Below, one piece after another: positions 1-6,174 of a stretch of 43,147 nt of DNA. The notes under the pieces are model-generated. The model ran no database searches, had not been told where the DNA came from, and worked only from the letters and a program-made list of their open reading frames with translations. Position 1 is the first letter of the stretch, and each line of letters begins with the position of its first letter. Made by a program: the position numbers and the translations under genes. The stretch comes from a virus. The stretch lies in IMG/VR virus record IMGVR_UViG_3300042006_000118, positions 1-43,147 of that record; one strand, given 5' to 3'.

Positions 1-24
1 GAGGCGGGTTGCGTTAGTAGGCAT
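1..24 (-). CDS. Possible 5' end of a gene of a neighbouring element (partial)
   Basis: An ATG at 24 opens leftward into MPTNATRL before the window ends, so only eight codons are visible. Upstream lie three GGATACC-type boxes, an arrangement often seen ahead of P4-like integrases in Pseudomonas genomic islands. Identity as an integrase is inference from that upstream pattern and from the position beside the tmRNA attachment site; no domain can be seen. Confidence 0.2.
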
Positions 25-48
25 GGGGGCTACCTCCAGCACCGTTTT

Positions 49-98
49 GGTATCCTGAAAGTAGCACTTGGCAGCCCGGGATACCACCTGGGATACCA
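49..98. repeat. GGATACC boxes, one inverted and two direct
   Basis: GGTATCC occurs at 49-55, and GGGATACCA occurs at 78-86 and 90-98, 12 bp apart. Short direct and inverted boxes in front of an ORF next to an attachment site resemble integrase arm-binding or operator sites. The rest of 1-210 holds no credible gene apart from the partial ORF at 1-24. Confidence 0.4.
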
Positions 99-173
99 AA
101 GCGCCTGGAACTCAGAAATCCTCAAAAGCCCCCGCTAGCCCTGAAACCCCCGTATTTACTGGATTTCAGGCAC

Positions 174-200
174 AAAAAAAGACGTCCGTGGACGTCTTTA
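174..200 (-). terminator. Ancestral tmRNA terminator left of attL
   Basis: GACGTCC-GT-GGACGTC forms a 7-bp stem at 181-196, extended by AA/TT, with seven A on the plus strand at 174-180 (a U tract when read leftward). It sits just beyond the left attachment copy in the orientation of ssrA, so before integration it would have terminated the tmRNA transcript. It may work in both directions. Confidence 0.75.
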
Positions 201-210
201 GATGATGAAG

Positions 211-241
211 TGGTGGAGCCGGGGGGATTTGAACCCCCGTC
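211..241. other. attL: attL core (31-bp direct repeat of the tmRNA 3' end)
   Basis: These 31 bp are identical to 42698-42728. On the minus strand they read as the T-arm/acceptor part of the tmRNA ending in CCA. Identity stops on both sides (position 242 and position 210), which defines the crossover region. One element copy from here to 42697 is 42,487 bp. Confidence 0.93.
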
Positions 242-289
242 TTGGGCTTACAGTGCAAGGCTTTCAGCGCTGATGCTGACATTTTGCTG

Positions 290-1138
290 TCATTTCGAAT
301 CGAGGTGGTCGGCAAGCTTCTTGAACACATGGCGCAGCGAATTTCGATACATCCGGCCATTCTGCAAGTAGATGCAATGGCCCGCGTCATACGCGCCGGT
401 ATTTGGAAAGCCCGCGATGTCTGCCTTCACGTTTATCATTCCCATGAAATTTCCAAGAACTCCTACAGCTATACCAAAGCAGCCTTTCCCCGGCATCAAC
501 AAGACGCTCGAACACTCGACACTTTCGGTGGCCAACTTGAGAATCTGGAGAGTCTCGCTTTCAAGTTCCTGCTCGGAGGGAAAGCGACAGTGCACGCGCA
601 CGTCAGGGGTAATCTGATTTAAATGCTCAGCATTAACGATTTTTCTCAGTTCCGAATGCTGGACTTGCTCACGGAACAGGTCTCCGTATGCAAAAAAACC
701 GGCAGCTAATCCGACCTTCGCAACGAACTTCAGGTCAGCGTCTAGATGAATGGTGACCCCCTCTAGGCTGATTGTTCGACCGGATCTTTCGTGGTCAGTT
801 AAGTACCTGCGCTCACGTAAGTTGTAAATTCTCAAACCTGATGCAGCGAAGGTAACTTGAACTGGCGTGCCGTCCTCTAACGTCGCTTTCTTAACGCGTG
901 GTTCCGGGTGCGTGCCTGAATGACCTGCTGCTTTCTGTCTGTCTCTATCGAACAGCATCAAGAAGTCGTTTGCCAAGCCCGCATCGATTGTTGAAGCGGT
1001 ACTGTTATTGAACTTCTTGTCCGCCAAGATCGAGAAATCATCGAGACCTCCCAACGATTTTGGAATTATGTGCTCGAGGCTAAGATCAGAACTAATTGCA
1101 TCGAGATAAATGCAATATCCTTCCGTTGGTTTCTTCAT
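290..1138 (-). CDS. HNH-endonuclease-like protein with degenerate zinc site
   Basis: A 282-residue protein counted from the ATG at 1138 (an ATG at 1150 directly abuts GGAGG, so the downstream start is preferred). Residues 9-45 show an HNH-like pattern: Cys9, then Glu22-His23 with Pro26 in EHIIPKSLGG, then Asn44-Asn45. In the related prophage and island HNH proteins the pattern is CxxC...EHIIP...CxxCN. Here only Cys9 remains of the four zinc cysteines (CIYL and ADKKFNN replace CxxC and CxxCN), so nuclease activity is doubtful. The remaining 230 residues match no family I recognise. The gene overlaps the integrase 3' end by 47 bp and lies between integrase and attL, a common place for cargo. 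It is probably co-transcribed with the integrase. Confidence 0.65.
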   Translation of the reverse strand: MKKPTEGYCIYLDAISSDLSLEHIIPKSLGGLDDFSILADKKFNNSTASTIDAGLANDFLMLFDRDRQKAAGHSGTHPEPRVKKATLEDGTPVQVTFAASGLRIYNLRERRYLTDHERSGRTISLEGVTIHLDADLKFVAKVGLAAGFFAYGDLFREQVQHSELRKIVNAEHLNQITPDVRVHCRFPSEQELESETLQILKLATESVECSSVLLMPGKGCFGIAVGVLGNFMGMINVKADIAGFPNTGAYDAGHCIYLQNGRMYRNSLRHVFKKLADHLDSK

Positions 1139-2297
1139 TGGCCTGCGCATCCTCCGTCACCCACATTTGTTCGGCACGGCTTCCAGCTTCCGCATCAGCA
1201 GAAGGCATCCATCGTCCATATACCCTTGCGATCATAGTCCAATCGGAGTGCCCCATTTGCTTGGCGACCCACATCGGATGCTCACCAGCCGACAGCATCA
1301 TCGAGGCGTAGGTATGGCGAGTCTGATACGGCCGTCGGTACCGTACGCCAGCTTTCTTCATCGCCGGCACCCACATCGTCTTGCGTATCGGTCCGTCACC
1401 CGCCCAGCGTTCAAGCGTGCGCGGGTTCTGAAACACCTCGGCATCTGCGAGGAATGTGTGCGCCTTTTGCGCCTTGAGCGCTTCCATCGCAGGGCGGAGC
1501 AGTTTCACGCTGCGTTTACCTGCTGCGGTCTTGGTTGCCTCGGCCTTCCCTTTTCCAGCCTGGGTCATTGCACGACTCACCATGACCTCTTCCCGCAACC
1601 AATCGATGTCGCCCCAGTCCAGCGCAACGAGCTCACTGGTGCGCAGGCCAGTCCACAAGGCGAACTGCATCATGTTGCGCGCCTGGCCGGTGAGGGCGCC
1701 CAGCACAGCCTGCTGCTCCTCGGGACTGAACGGATCGACGTCATCCTCCTTTGTCGGAGCTGCCTTGCGCGTATAAGTCCAACCCGCCAGTGGGTTCTGC
1801 TCGATCAATTCCTCCTCAGTCGCATCGTTTAGCGCGGAGCGGAGACAGCTCTGGATGTTGCTGAGCGTCTTGTTGCCCACCTCCAGTGTGTCCAACCAGT
1901 CCCTCACCGCCTTGCGCTTCAGATCCACGAGCATAGTGTCGCCCAGCGCCGGGATCAGGCGGAGGGTGACCAGCTTTCGATAGCCATCGAACGTGCTGCT
2001 GGCGACGTGTTTCTTCTTCGCCTCGAGCCACCTGGTCAAAAAGCCGTTCATGGTTTCGCGCGACGCCTCGGGCGCGAACTTCGCCGCCCGGGCCGAGCCA
2101 GGGAAGGTCACCGAGTAATCAAAGGTGCCGATCGATATCGCATGCTCGATCGCGGCCTTGTGCTGCTCGGCCTTCTTCAGATTAGTGGCGGTGGGCTTGA
2201 GCGTGATCCGCTCGCGGCACCGGACGCCCCGATACATGAACGTGATTTCGATGCTCGAATCGGAGACTGCCCGAACTCCCCGCCCGCCTCTACCCAT
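1092..2297 (-). CDS. int: Tyrosine integrase directing insertion into tmRNA
   Basis: A 401-residue site-specific recombinase. The N-terminus (about 1-70, starting MGRGGRGV) resembles the DUF3596 arm-binding domain. A SAM-like core-binding domain covers about 80-175 and the catalytic domain 185-365. Visible catalytic residues are Arg219 (TGLRTSE), a lysine near 256-261, Arg327 in YQTRHT with Tyr324 where many relatives have His, His350 (MGH) and the nucleophile Tyr360 (ARVYGRW). It should catalyse integration and, with excisionase, excision at the 31-bp ssrA core. The gene is last but one in the leftward early operon and overlaps the excisionase-like gene by 121 bp in another frame. The start fits the usual N-terminus of this family. 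Confidence 0.93.
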   Translation of the reverse strand: MGRGGRGVRAVSDSSIEITFMYRGVRCRERITLKPTATNLKKAEQHKAAIEHAISIGTFDYSVTFPGSARAAKFAPEASRETMNGFLTRWLEAKKKHVASSTFDGYRKLVTLRLIPALGDTMLVDLKRKAVRDWLDTLEVGNKTLSNIQSCLRSALNDATEEELIEQNPLAGWTYTRKAAPTKEDDVDPFSPEEQQAVLGALTGQARNMMQFALWTGLRTSELVALDWGDIDWLREEVMVSRAMTQAGKGKAEATKTAAGKRSVKLLRPAMEALKAQKAHTFLADAEVFQNPRTLERWAGDGPIRKTMWVPAMKKAGVRYRRPYQTRHTYASMMLSAGEHPMWVAKQMGHSDWTMIARVYGRWMPSADAEAGSRAEQMWVTEDAQANEETNGRILHLSRCN

Positions 2298-2452
2298 GAC
2301 TCATATCCTTCTATGTCGAGAAGCGTCCGGCCATCCGGCGCTTTGATCCATATCTCACCGAGCCGCCAGATCCCGTCACGGATCTTTGAGCGGATCGCGT
2401 CTTCTGTGTAACCAGACTCGCTGGCAAATTTCCTGACGGTCACGTAGCGCAT
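2177..2452 (-). CDS. Excisionase-like DNA-binding protein next to integrase
   Basis: A 91-residue protein starting MRYVTVRKFASESGY. A winged-helix/MerR-like fold is suggested by SGYTEDAIRSKIRDGIW and the following DGRTLLDIEGYESWV, a pattern shared with small excisionase-family proteins of Pseudomonas phages. It probably bends DNA at the attachment site and sets integration direction. The last 40 residues overlap the integrase start and look low-complexity. The ATG at 2452 lies 4 nt beyond the stop of the XRE gene; a longer upstream reading would run back into that gene and is rejected. Confidence 0.75.
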   Translation of the reverse strand: MRYVTVRKFASESGYTEDAIRSKIRDGIWRLGEIWIKAPDGRTLLDIEGYESWVEAGGEFGQSPIRASKSRSCIGASGAASGSRSSPPPLI

Positions 2453-2456
2453 AGCT

Positions 2457-2717
2457 TCACCGCTCTTCGTGTCGCGACACGTTTTCGTTATCCGTGAGTG
2501 GTGTCGCGACCTTCGCATACAGCCCGCCGCGCTCAACGCAAAACGCTTCCTCCAGGCGCAGCACCACCTTTAGCCTGGGCTGGCACTTGCCGGCCTCGTA
2601 CTTGCAAATCATGGACGAAGTTGTCCCGATGTTTTCAGCAAGGTCGCGTTGGGTGGTGCCGGCCCGCGCTCTGAGTAGCGCCAGCTTTTCACCATCGAAT
2701 ATCGGCTTGGTAGTCAT
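2457..2717 (-). CDS. XRE-family HTH regulator
   Basis: An 86-residue protein whose residues 10-65 form a classic XRE helix-turn-helix: LALLRARAGTTQRDLAENIG, then TTSSMICKYEAGKCQPRL. The C-terminal 20 residues are uncharacterised. The start ATG overlaps the stop of the DUF1566-like gene (ATGA). Placed directly upstream of the excisionase-like gene and integrase, it is a candidate regulator of their expression. It is not the main repressor, which lies at 4885-5661. Confidence 0.85.
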   Translation of the reverse strand: MTTKPIFDGEKLALLRARAGTTQRDLAENIGTTSSMICKYEAGKCQPRLKVVLRLEEAFCVERGGLYAKVATPLTDNENVSRHEER

Positions 2718-3451
2718 ACGCGGCCTCCTGCAATAGCTGCCAGCTCTGCCACCAGTGCATCGGTGCGCCCGTAGAACTTGCCGGCGTCCTCATTCACGAA
2801 TCGCTCGATCACGCTGGCCACCGCCGCCGAGTTGGAAAGCCCGCGCAGATCCGTGTCTGCTGTTGGCGCATCTGTCGATGGCGCGTGCACGAAGGCGCCG
2901 GCCTTGATTTGCAGCGTGCGCACCGGCCGCACAGCCTTTTCTTTGCTCGTCCAGTTTGTGTCTGGAGTACACCATGGCAGCATGTGGAGACACCAAGCAC
3001 TGCCGGCGGATGACTTCTGCGTGCTCGACCAGTACTCGCGCAATGCGAATGCCTGAGCTGGCCCGCCCGCACCATCTGCAGGCCAGTGTTTGCCCCACGG
3101 CTCGAGCTGCAGCAGGTTGGCTCGCATCACCTGCAACTCCTCAATCGCCGGGATGTGCCAGCCCCGGTGCCCACGGATCGACATGGTCAGCACCTTCTGT
3201 GCGATCGCGCTTCCGGCCTCGGCCATTGCCCGGGTGTTGGCCAGCCCGTCGTGGTACGACTTGCTGCCGCGAACATTCATTCGCGGGCCTGACCGGTCCC
3301 ACCACTGCGCGGGCATTTCGAACTCGCGACCGGCGTCGATGAGCGCGTGCTCAGCCCCACCAAAGAACATGCGGCCGGCGAAGAAGCCGCCGGCGAATGG
3401 CTGGCCGATTGCGGGCAGTGCCGCTGGGGAAATTTCCAGATGCTTGGTCAT
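2714..3451 (-). CDS. DUF1566-like phage protein
   Basis: A 245-residue protein. The middle shows the DUF1566 pattern: WHIPAIEELQVM near 100, then REYWSSTQ near 140, a Trp-rich stretch, and KEKAVRPVR near 170. In this superfamily that corresponds to a lectin/formylglycine-enzyme-like fold, with no known role in phages. A C-terminal alanine-rich helical segment (about 195-245) follows. Both ends overlap neighbours by 4 nt (ATGA), so it is translationally coupled within the leftward operon. Such proteins recur in early regions of Pseudomonas prophages; function unknown. Confidence 0.75.
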   Translation of the reverse strand: MTKHLEISPAALPAIGQPFAGGFFAGRMFFGGAEHALIDAGREFEMPAQWWDRSGPRMNVRGSKSYHDGLANTRAMAEAGSAIAQKVLTMSIRGHRGWHIPAIEELQVMRANLLQLEPWGKHWPADGAGGPAQAFALREYWSSTQKSSAGSAWCLHMLPWCTPDTNWTSKEKAVRPVRTLQIKAGAFVHAPSTDAPTADTDLRGLSNSAAVASVIERFVNEDAGKFYGRTDALVAELAAIAGGRV

Positions 3452-3654
3452 TTACCCTCTCCCGATTCACCTACCGCGCGCAGCTTGAGCGAGATCCCGC
3501 AGGCGCTGGCCAACTTGGCCAGCTCGCTGACTGTGGTGCTGGGCTCTTGAAGGGCCTGGCCAAAACGAACGAGTCGGGCGCCCAGACTTGCAAACTCGTT
3601 GCCCCCGGTGACGCTCTCACGGTCGCGTTCCAGGAAACTGTTCGGACTGTTCAT
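3448..3654 (-). CDS. Small HTH-like protein, function unknown
   Basis: A 68-residue protein. Residues 26-60 (VRFGQALQEPSTTVSELAKLASACGISLKL) look like the end of an XRE-type helix-turn-helix, with the phrase ASACGISLKLRAV common in truncated Cro/C1-like proteins. ATGA overlaps with both flanking genes support it as real. It may be a small regulator or antitoxin-like protein; nothing else is recognisable. Confidence 0.6.
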   Translation of the reverse strand: MNSPNSFLERDRESVTGGNEFASLGARLVRFGQALQEPSTTVSELAKLASACGISLKLRAVGESGEGK

Positions 3655-3920
3655 AGATTGAACCTCTCTTCCTGTGGGAGCGGAGTGGCCACCGAAATCC
3701 CTTTCTCAGTCACTGAACTGGCCTGAGACGCCCGGCCTGGCTCACGCTCGGCAGTGCCGTTCTGTGGGAGCGAACTATCCGGCAAGCAGCTGATGCCAGT
3801 GTTGTTCAATATCCAGCAGGTCACGCCGCGTGCGCTGTCGTGCTGGACGCTGATGACTTGTTCGATGGCGCCGGCTTGGCCGGCAATCAGCAGCAGGGCG
3901 GCGATGATCATTGCTCGCAT
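3651..3920 (-). CDS. Small secreted protein with signal peptide
   Basis: An 89-residue protein. The N-terminus [20 protein letters not shown] is a typical Sec signal peptide with predicted cleavage after AGA (about residue 18). The mature part is about 70 residues with two cysteines ([12 protein letters not shown]) that could form a disulfide in the periplasm. A Sec-exported product in an early, repressor-controlled operon is unusual and may act on the envelope, but no family is recognised. It overlaps the RsmA-like gene by 13 nt and the next gene by 4 nt. Confidence 0.65.
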   Translation of the reverse strand: MRAMIIAALLLIAGQAGAIEQVISVQHDSARGVTCWILNNTGISCLPDSSLPQNGTAEREPGRASQASSVTEKGISVATPLPQEERFNL

Positions 3921-4288
3921 GGGGTGCTCTCCAGCAGATTGCCGGCTGAGTACCCGAATACTTCTGCCTCGGTGCCCAAGGCTTTTTCACGGAAAGGCAA
4001 GTGTTCGAGCAGGGCTTTCGCTTCGCTCAGGTTCGGCAGCTTGAACACGACCGTGAGGAAGGCCGGCTCGGCGTTGACCATCCGGACGCGATCGTCGATG
4101 TGCATCGGCTTTTGATCCTTCGGAATACCTTCCTGAATGCGCTGGTGAATTTCCTCACGGTGCACTGCGACCGACTCCGGCGCGGATATACCGAGGCGCG
4201 CCTGCTGGCCATTGATACCCAAAACAGTGACGCTGACGTCATTGCCAATACGGATCGTTTCGCCAGATCGGCGGGTAAGAATCAACAT
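3908..4288 (-). CDS. csrA: RsmA/CsrA-family RNA-binding regulator with C-terminal extension
   Basis: A 126-residue protein starting [15 protein letters not shown], which is the canonical CsrA beginning. Residues 1-56 hold the full five-strand/helix core, including Arg6-Arg7 (TRR), the [11 protein letters not shown] strand, and [12 protein letters not shown] before the helix; V42/R44-type RNA-contact residues are present (AVHREE). Ordinary CsrA/RsmA is 60-65 residues. Here about 70 more follow (KDQKPMHID to STPCEQ), with no family I know. It probably binds GGA motifs in mRNA leaders or competes with host RsmA for RsmY/Z RNAs. The start is fixed by AAAGGAG 5-11 nt upstream of ATG 4288. Two GGA triplets (4297-4299 and 4291-4293 read leftward) sit in its own ribosome-binding site, so autoregulation is plausible. 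Confidence 0.9.
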   Translation of the reverse strand: MLILTRRSGETIRIGNDVSVTVLGINGQQARLGISAPESVAVHREEIHQRIQEGIPKDQKPMHIDDRVRMVNAEPAFLTVVFKLPNLSEAKALLEHLPFREKALGTEAEVFGYSAGNLLESTPCEQ

Positions 4289-4375
4289 GGTCCTGCTCCT
4301 TTGAGTTGGGAGAAGCTTTCTCAAGGCCGAGCGAATCCCGGCCGCGGTGTTGGCTTTCGCGAAAATCAGGTTGGG

Positions 4376-4756
4376 TTAAGCGGTGAGGGCAACCTCGATG
4401 CGGCGCACGGCCACGCGGGTTTCAATGCGGCGCTCGCCTGGGCGGCGGATGCGCCCAAACTGTTCGGTGTTAGCTTGCTGGGCAGTCATCACCAAGCACA
4501 GCAGGACCACGAGGGGCGCGATGATCTGGCGCTTGAATGCCTCCAGCACAAGGCCGCGCATCGTCTTGACACCAAGCTTGAAGCGGGCGCTTTCAAGACG
4601 TTTTTCAGCGGTGGCTGGACTGATACTCATTGCACGACCAATTTGCTTCACCGTCATATCGGCAGCAGCCCACAGGGTGGCTTCAAGCTCCCGAGGAGCC
4701 AGGCCCATCTTGAGGTTGCCCTGCCAGTTGCCGGCGGTCAGAGTGCTAGTGGTCAT
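4376..4756 (-). CDS. LuxR-type HTH protein with a membrane-like segment
   Basis: A 126-residue protein, first gene of the leftward operon. Residues 17-74 resemble the LuxR/FixJ C-terminal helix-turn-helix (LAPRELEATLWAAADMTVKQ, then ISPATAEKRLESARFKLGV). Residues 78-93 are strongly hydrophobic (IIAPLVVLLCLVMTA), predicting one membrane helix, followed by an Arg-rich tail. There is no receiver domain. ATG 4756 is chosen over the in-frame ATG 4771 because GGAG lies 9 nt upstream of it. Transcription starts from the operator-controlled promoter at 4792-4820. A membrane-tethered DNA-binding protein is one reading; the hydrophobic helix might instead pack internally. Confidence 0.75.
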   Translation of the reverse strand: MTTSTLTAGNWQGNLKMGLAPRELEATLWAAADMTVKQIGRAMSISPATAEKRLESARFKLGVKTMRGLVLEAFKRQIIAPLVVLLCLVMTAQQANTEQFGRIRRPGERRIETRVAVRRIEVALTA

Positions 4757-4791
4757 TTCGTGAAGCTCCATGCTGGGTGCGATGGAGTAAA

Positions 4792-4820
4792 AATTACCAA
4801 AGGTAATTATTTATGTAAAT
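4792..4820 (-). promoter_or_regulatory. Leftward early promoter (PL-like)
   Basis: Read leftward: -35 TTTACA (4820-4815), a 17-nt spacer and -10 TAATTT (4797-4792). It drives the operon from the LuxR-type gene to the integrase. Operator copies overlap the -10/spacer and abut the -35, so repression by the C1-type repressor is expected. Confidence 0.7.
4794..4808. promoter_or_regulatory. Repressor operator OL1-like
   Basis: ATTACC-AAA-GGTAAT, a perfect dyad around AAA. It matches the sites next to cro and covers the leftward -10 and spacer. Confidence 0.75.
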
Positions 4821-4832
4821 ACCTTTGGTAAT
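4820..4832. promoter_or_regulatory. Repressor operator OL2-like
   Basis: ATACC-TTT-GGTAA, the same dyad in the opposite orientation, centred 25 bp from the first. The pair is embedded in a wider inverted repeat (arms 4788-4797 and 4836-4845). Confidence 0.72.
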
Positions 4833-4850
4833 ATTAATTTTTACTGGGCA

Positions 4851-4872
4851 AAAAACACCGCTCAACAGCGGC
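4851..4872 (-). terminator. Terminator downstream of the repressor gene
   Basis: CCGCT-caac-AGCGG at 4859-4872 with an A tract at 4851-4856 (U tract when read leftward). It ends the repressor transcript before the leftward early promoter. T residues on the other side (4877-4881) could allow weak rightward termination too. Confidence 0.65.
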
Positions 4873-4884
4873 GGCTTTTTGCGA

Positions 4885-5661
4885 CTAGGGTCTGGATACC
4901 CTCACACTCCCTCCGCGCCATACCACTCTTCCTATCAAGGGGAGATCGACGGCTGCTGAACTCGGGATCACCTCGTCGGGGAATAGCTGCTTGTCCTGGT
5001 TGTCGCATCTGAGCGTCCAGTTTCCAGAAATTTGCTGCGCTACCCGCCTGACGCTAGTCCTGCCATCAGGCATGCGGACGAGATAGACCTCACCATCCTT
5101 TAGGGCCGGCTTGTACGTGTCAATCATGACCACGTCGCCGGACAAAATATGTGGGGCCATACTGTCGTCGCCGGCGTAAATGATGTTGAGACTGCTAAAC
5201 GAAACTCCCATTTCTTGGAGCCAGCCGCGCCTGAACACCATGCCCTCGGTCAACCCGCGATGTTCGTCGTTCACGTTCGGAACGAAAGAGTTATCGTCTA
5301 AATACTGCGGTATCAGGACATATTGCTCGCGTGGGGGGGCATCAATGATGCGAGCGGCTTTAGCCCAGGTTGTTCGAAATGAGTCTGCGGTGACGCGCGA
5401 CGACGCAACCATCTCGATGATCGCCGCTAGACGCGGACTGAAGTCAGAAACCGGCACATCCAAAATTTTGGCGAATGCAGCCGCGATCTCGGTGTTCAGC
5501 GGATTCACACCGTTCAGATAGTGAGAGACAGAGCTTTGGTTGATGCCGAGTTGCTCAGCCAGTTTTTCCTGAGTCAGCTTCAGCTGTTTCTTTTTGGCTG
5601 TGAAAATTGCCTTCAAGCGTAGGCATTCTTCTTTGCGGTCAGCAGGTAATGGTTTTTTCAT
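4885..5661 (-). CDS. C1-type prophage repressor (HTH + S24 domain)
   Basis: A 258-residue protein. The N-terminal XRE helix-turn-helix spans about 15-75 (LKLTQEKLAEQLGINQSSVS). The C-terminal S24/LexA-like domain spans about 145-255, with Ser167 in DDSMAP. The position where LexA and lambda CI have the catalytic lysine reads SVRRV, giving Arg205, and no Ala-Gly or Cys-Gly cleavage pair is evident in the linker (about 110-150). RecA-stimulated autocleavage is therefore doubtful. The start is ATG 5661: a PRM-like -10 lies 7 nt upstream and there is no Shine-Dalgarno, implying a leaderless mRNA. The alternative ATG 5697 would lie upstream of the promoter. It should bind the TACC-AAA-GGTA operators on both sides of its gene. 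Confidence 0.92.
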   Translation of the reverse strand: MKKPLPADRKEECLRLKAIFTAKKKQLKLTQEKLAEQLGINQSSVSHYLNGVNPLNTEIAAAFAKILDVPVSDFSPRLAAIIEMVASSRVTADSFRTTWAKAARIIDAPPREQYVLIPQYLDDNSFVPNVNDEHRGLTEGMVFRRGWLQEMGVSFSSLNIIYAGDDSMAPHILSGDVVMIDTYKPALKDGEVYLVRMPDGRTSVRRVAQQISGNWTLRCDNQDKQLFPDEVIPSSAAVDLPLIGRVVWRGGSVRVSRP

Positions 5662-5667
5662 CAGTCG

Positions 5668-5697
5668 ATAATATTCCCATCGGTAATAGTTTAACAA
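5668..5697 (-). promoter_or_regulatory. Repressor-maintenance promoter (PRM-like)
   Basis: Read leftward: -35 TTGTTA (5697-5692), an 18-nt spacer and -10 TATTAT (5673-5668). The predicted start of transcription coincides with the A of repressor ATG 5661, as for lambda cI. Confidence 0.62.
5673..5687. promoter_or_regulatory. Operator OR3-like
   Basis: ATTCCC-ATC-GGTAAT, an imperfect copy of the operator dyad lying inside the PRM spacer. Binding here should repress the repressor gene. It is centred 24 bp from the next site. Confidence 0.6.
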
Positions 5698-5710
5698 ATG
5701 CCAAAGGTAT
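5698..5710. promoter_or_regulatory. Operator OR2-like
   Basis: ATGCC-AAA-GGTAT, just upstream of the PRM -35 and overlapping the first base of the PR -35. This is the position of an activating/repressing middle operator. Confidence 0.7.
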
Positions 5711-5738
5711 TGCTTTGTGAAAATGCCAAAGGTACTAT
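5710..5738 (+). promoter_or_regulatory. Rightward early promoter (PR-like)
   Basis: -35 TTGCTT (5710-5715), a 17-nt spacer and -10 TACTAT (5733-5738). It drives cro and the rightward early operon. Confidence 0.72.
5723..5735. promoter_or_regulatory. Operator OR1-like
   Basis: ATGCC-AAA-GGTAC overlapping the PR -10, centred 25 bp from OR2. Another half-site-like TTTTGGCA follows at 5738-5745. Confidence 0.7.
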
Positions 5739-5768
5739 TTTGGCAAAGTTCTGTTTTGGAGATTTGCT

Positions 5769-6059
5769 GTGAAACATACCCAGCTGAAAGATTTCGCGAA
5801 GGCTCGCGGCCAGCCAGAGGCGGCGTCTCTTTTGGGAATTACCCAAGGTGCGCTGAGCAAGGCATTACGCGTGGGCCGCGACGTTTTTGTCATCGAACAC
5901 GCTGACGGCAGGTTTACCGCTTTTGAAACCAAGAGCTTTCCATCGCGGCTCAGCTCAAATCCGTGTGTTGCCCCGACCATGAGCCAAAAGATACGCGCCT
6001 CATTGCCGCTTGAAGAGTCTGGTGAACCATCTGTTTATCTATCCAGTGCTGGGCAGTGA
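5769..6059 (+). CDS. cro: Cro-like repressor
   Basis: A 96-residue protein, divergent from the repressor. Residues 1-60 match the Cro pattern: a short N-terminal helix, a helix-turn-helix in QPEAASLLGITQGALSKALR, then a beta hairpin with FVIEHADGRFTAFETK. The C-terminal 35 residues are an unassigned tail, longer than lambda Cro (66). The start is GTG 5769, supported by GGAG 8 nt upstream. It should bind the same operators as the repressor and promote lytic growth. Confidence 0.85.
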   Translation: MKHTQLKDFAKARGQPEAASLLGITQGALSKALRVGRDVFVIEHADGRFTAFETKSFPSRLSSNPCVAPTMSQKIRASLPLEESGEPSVYLSSAGQ

Positions 6060-6079
6060 GTATGAAAATTTTCGCATGC

Positions 6080-6119
6080 GCTCAGGTCAATGATTCCGCG
6101 CATGCGCGGTTTCCTGAGC
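6080..6119 (+). repeat. Nested inverted repeat after cro
   Basis: GCTCAGG (6080-6086) pairs with CCTGAGC (6113-6119). Inside is the perfect 14-bp palindrome CCGCGCATGCGCGG (6096-6109). No U tract follows, so a simple terminator is unlikely; an RNA structure or a protein-binding dyad is possible. Confidence 0.55.
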
Positions 6120-6174
6120 TATTTGTATGCCGTTACCGCCAAATCGTGTGTGGTTTCAGCCAAATGGCTCTATG

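Noticed and set aside
211-290. tRNA-like sequence at the left end
   Set aside because: Only the 31-bp tmRNA 3' end is present; no complete tRNA or tmRNA can be formed, so it is an attachment site.
4001-4831. 276-residue ORF on the plus strand
   Set aside because: Antisense to csrA and the LuxR-type gene, runs through the leftward promoter and operators.
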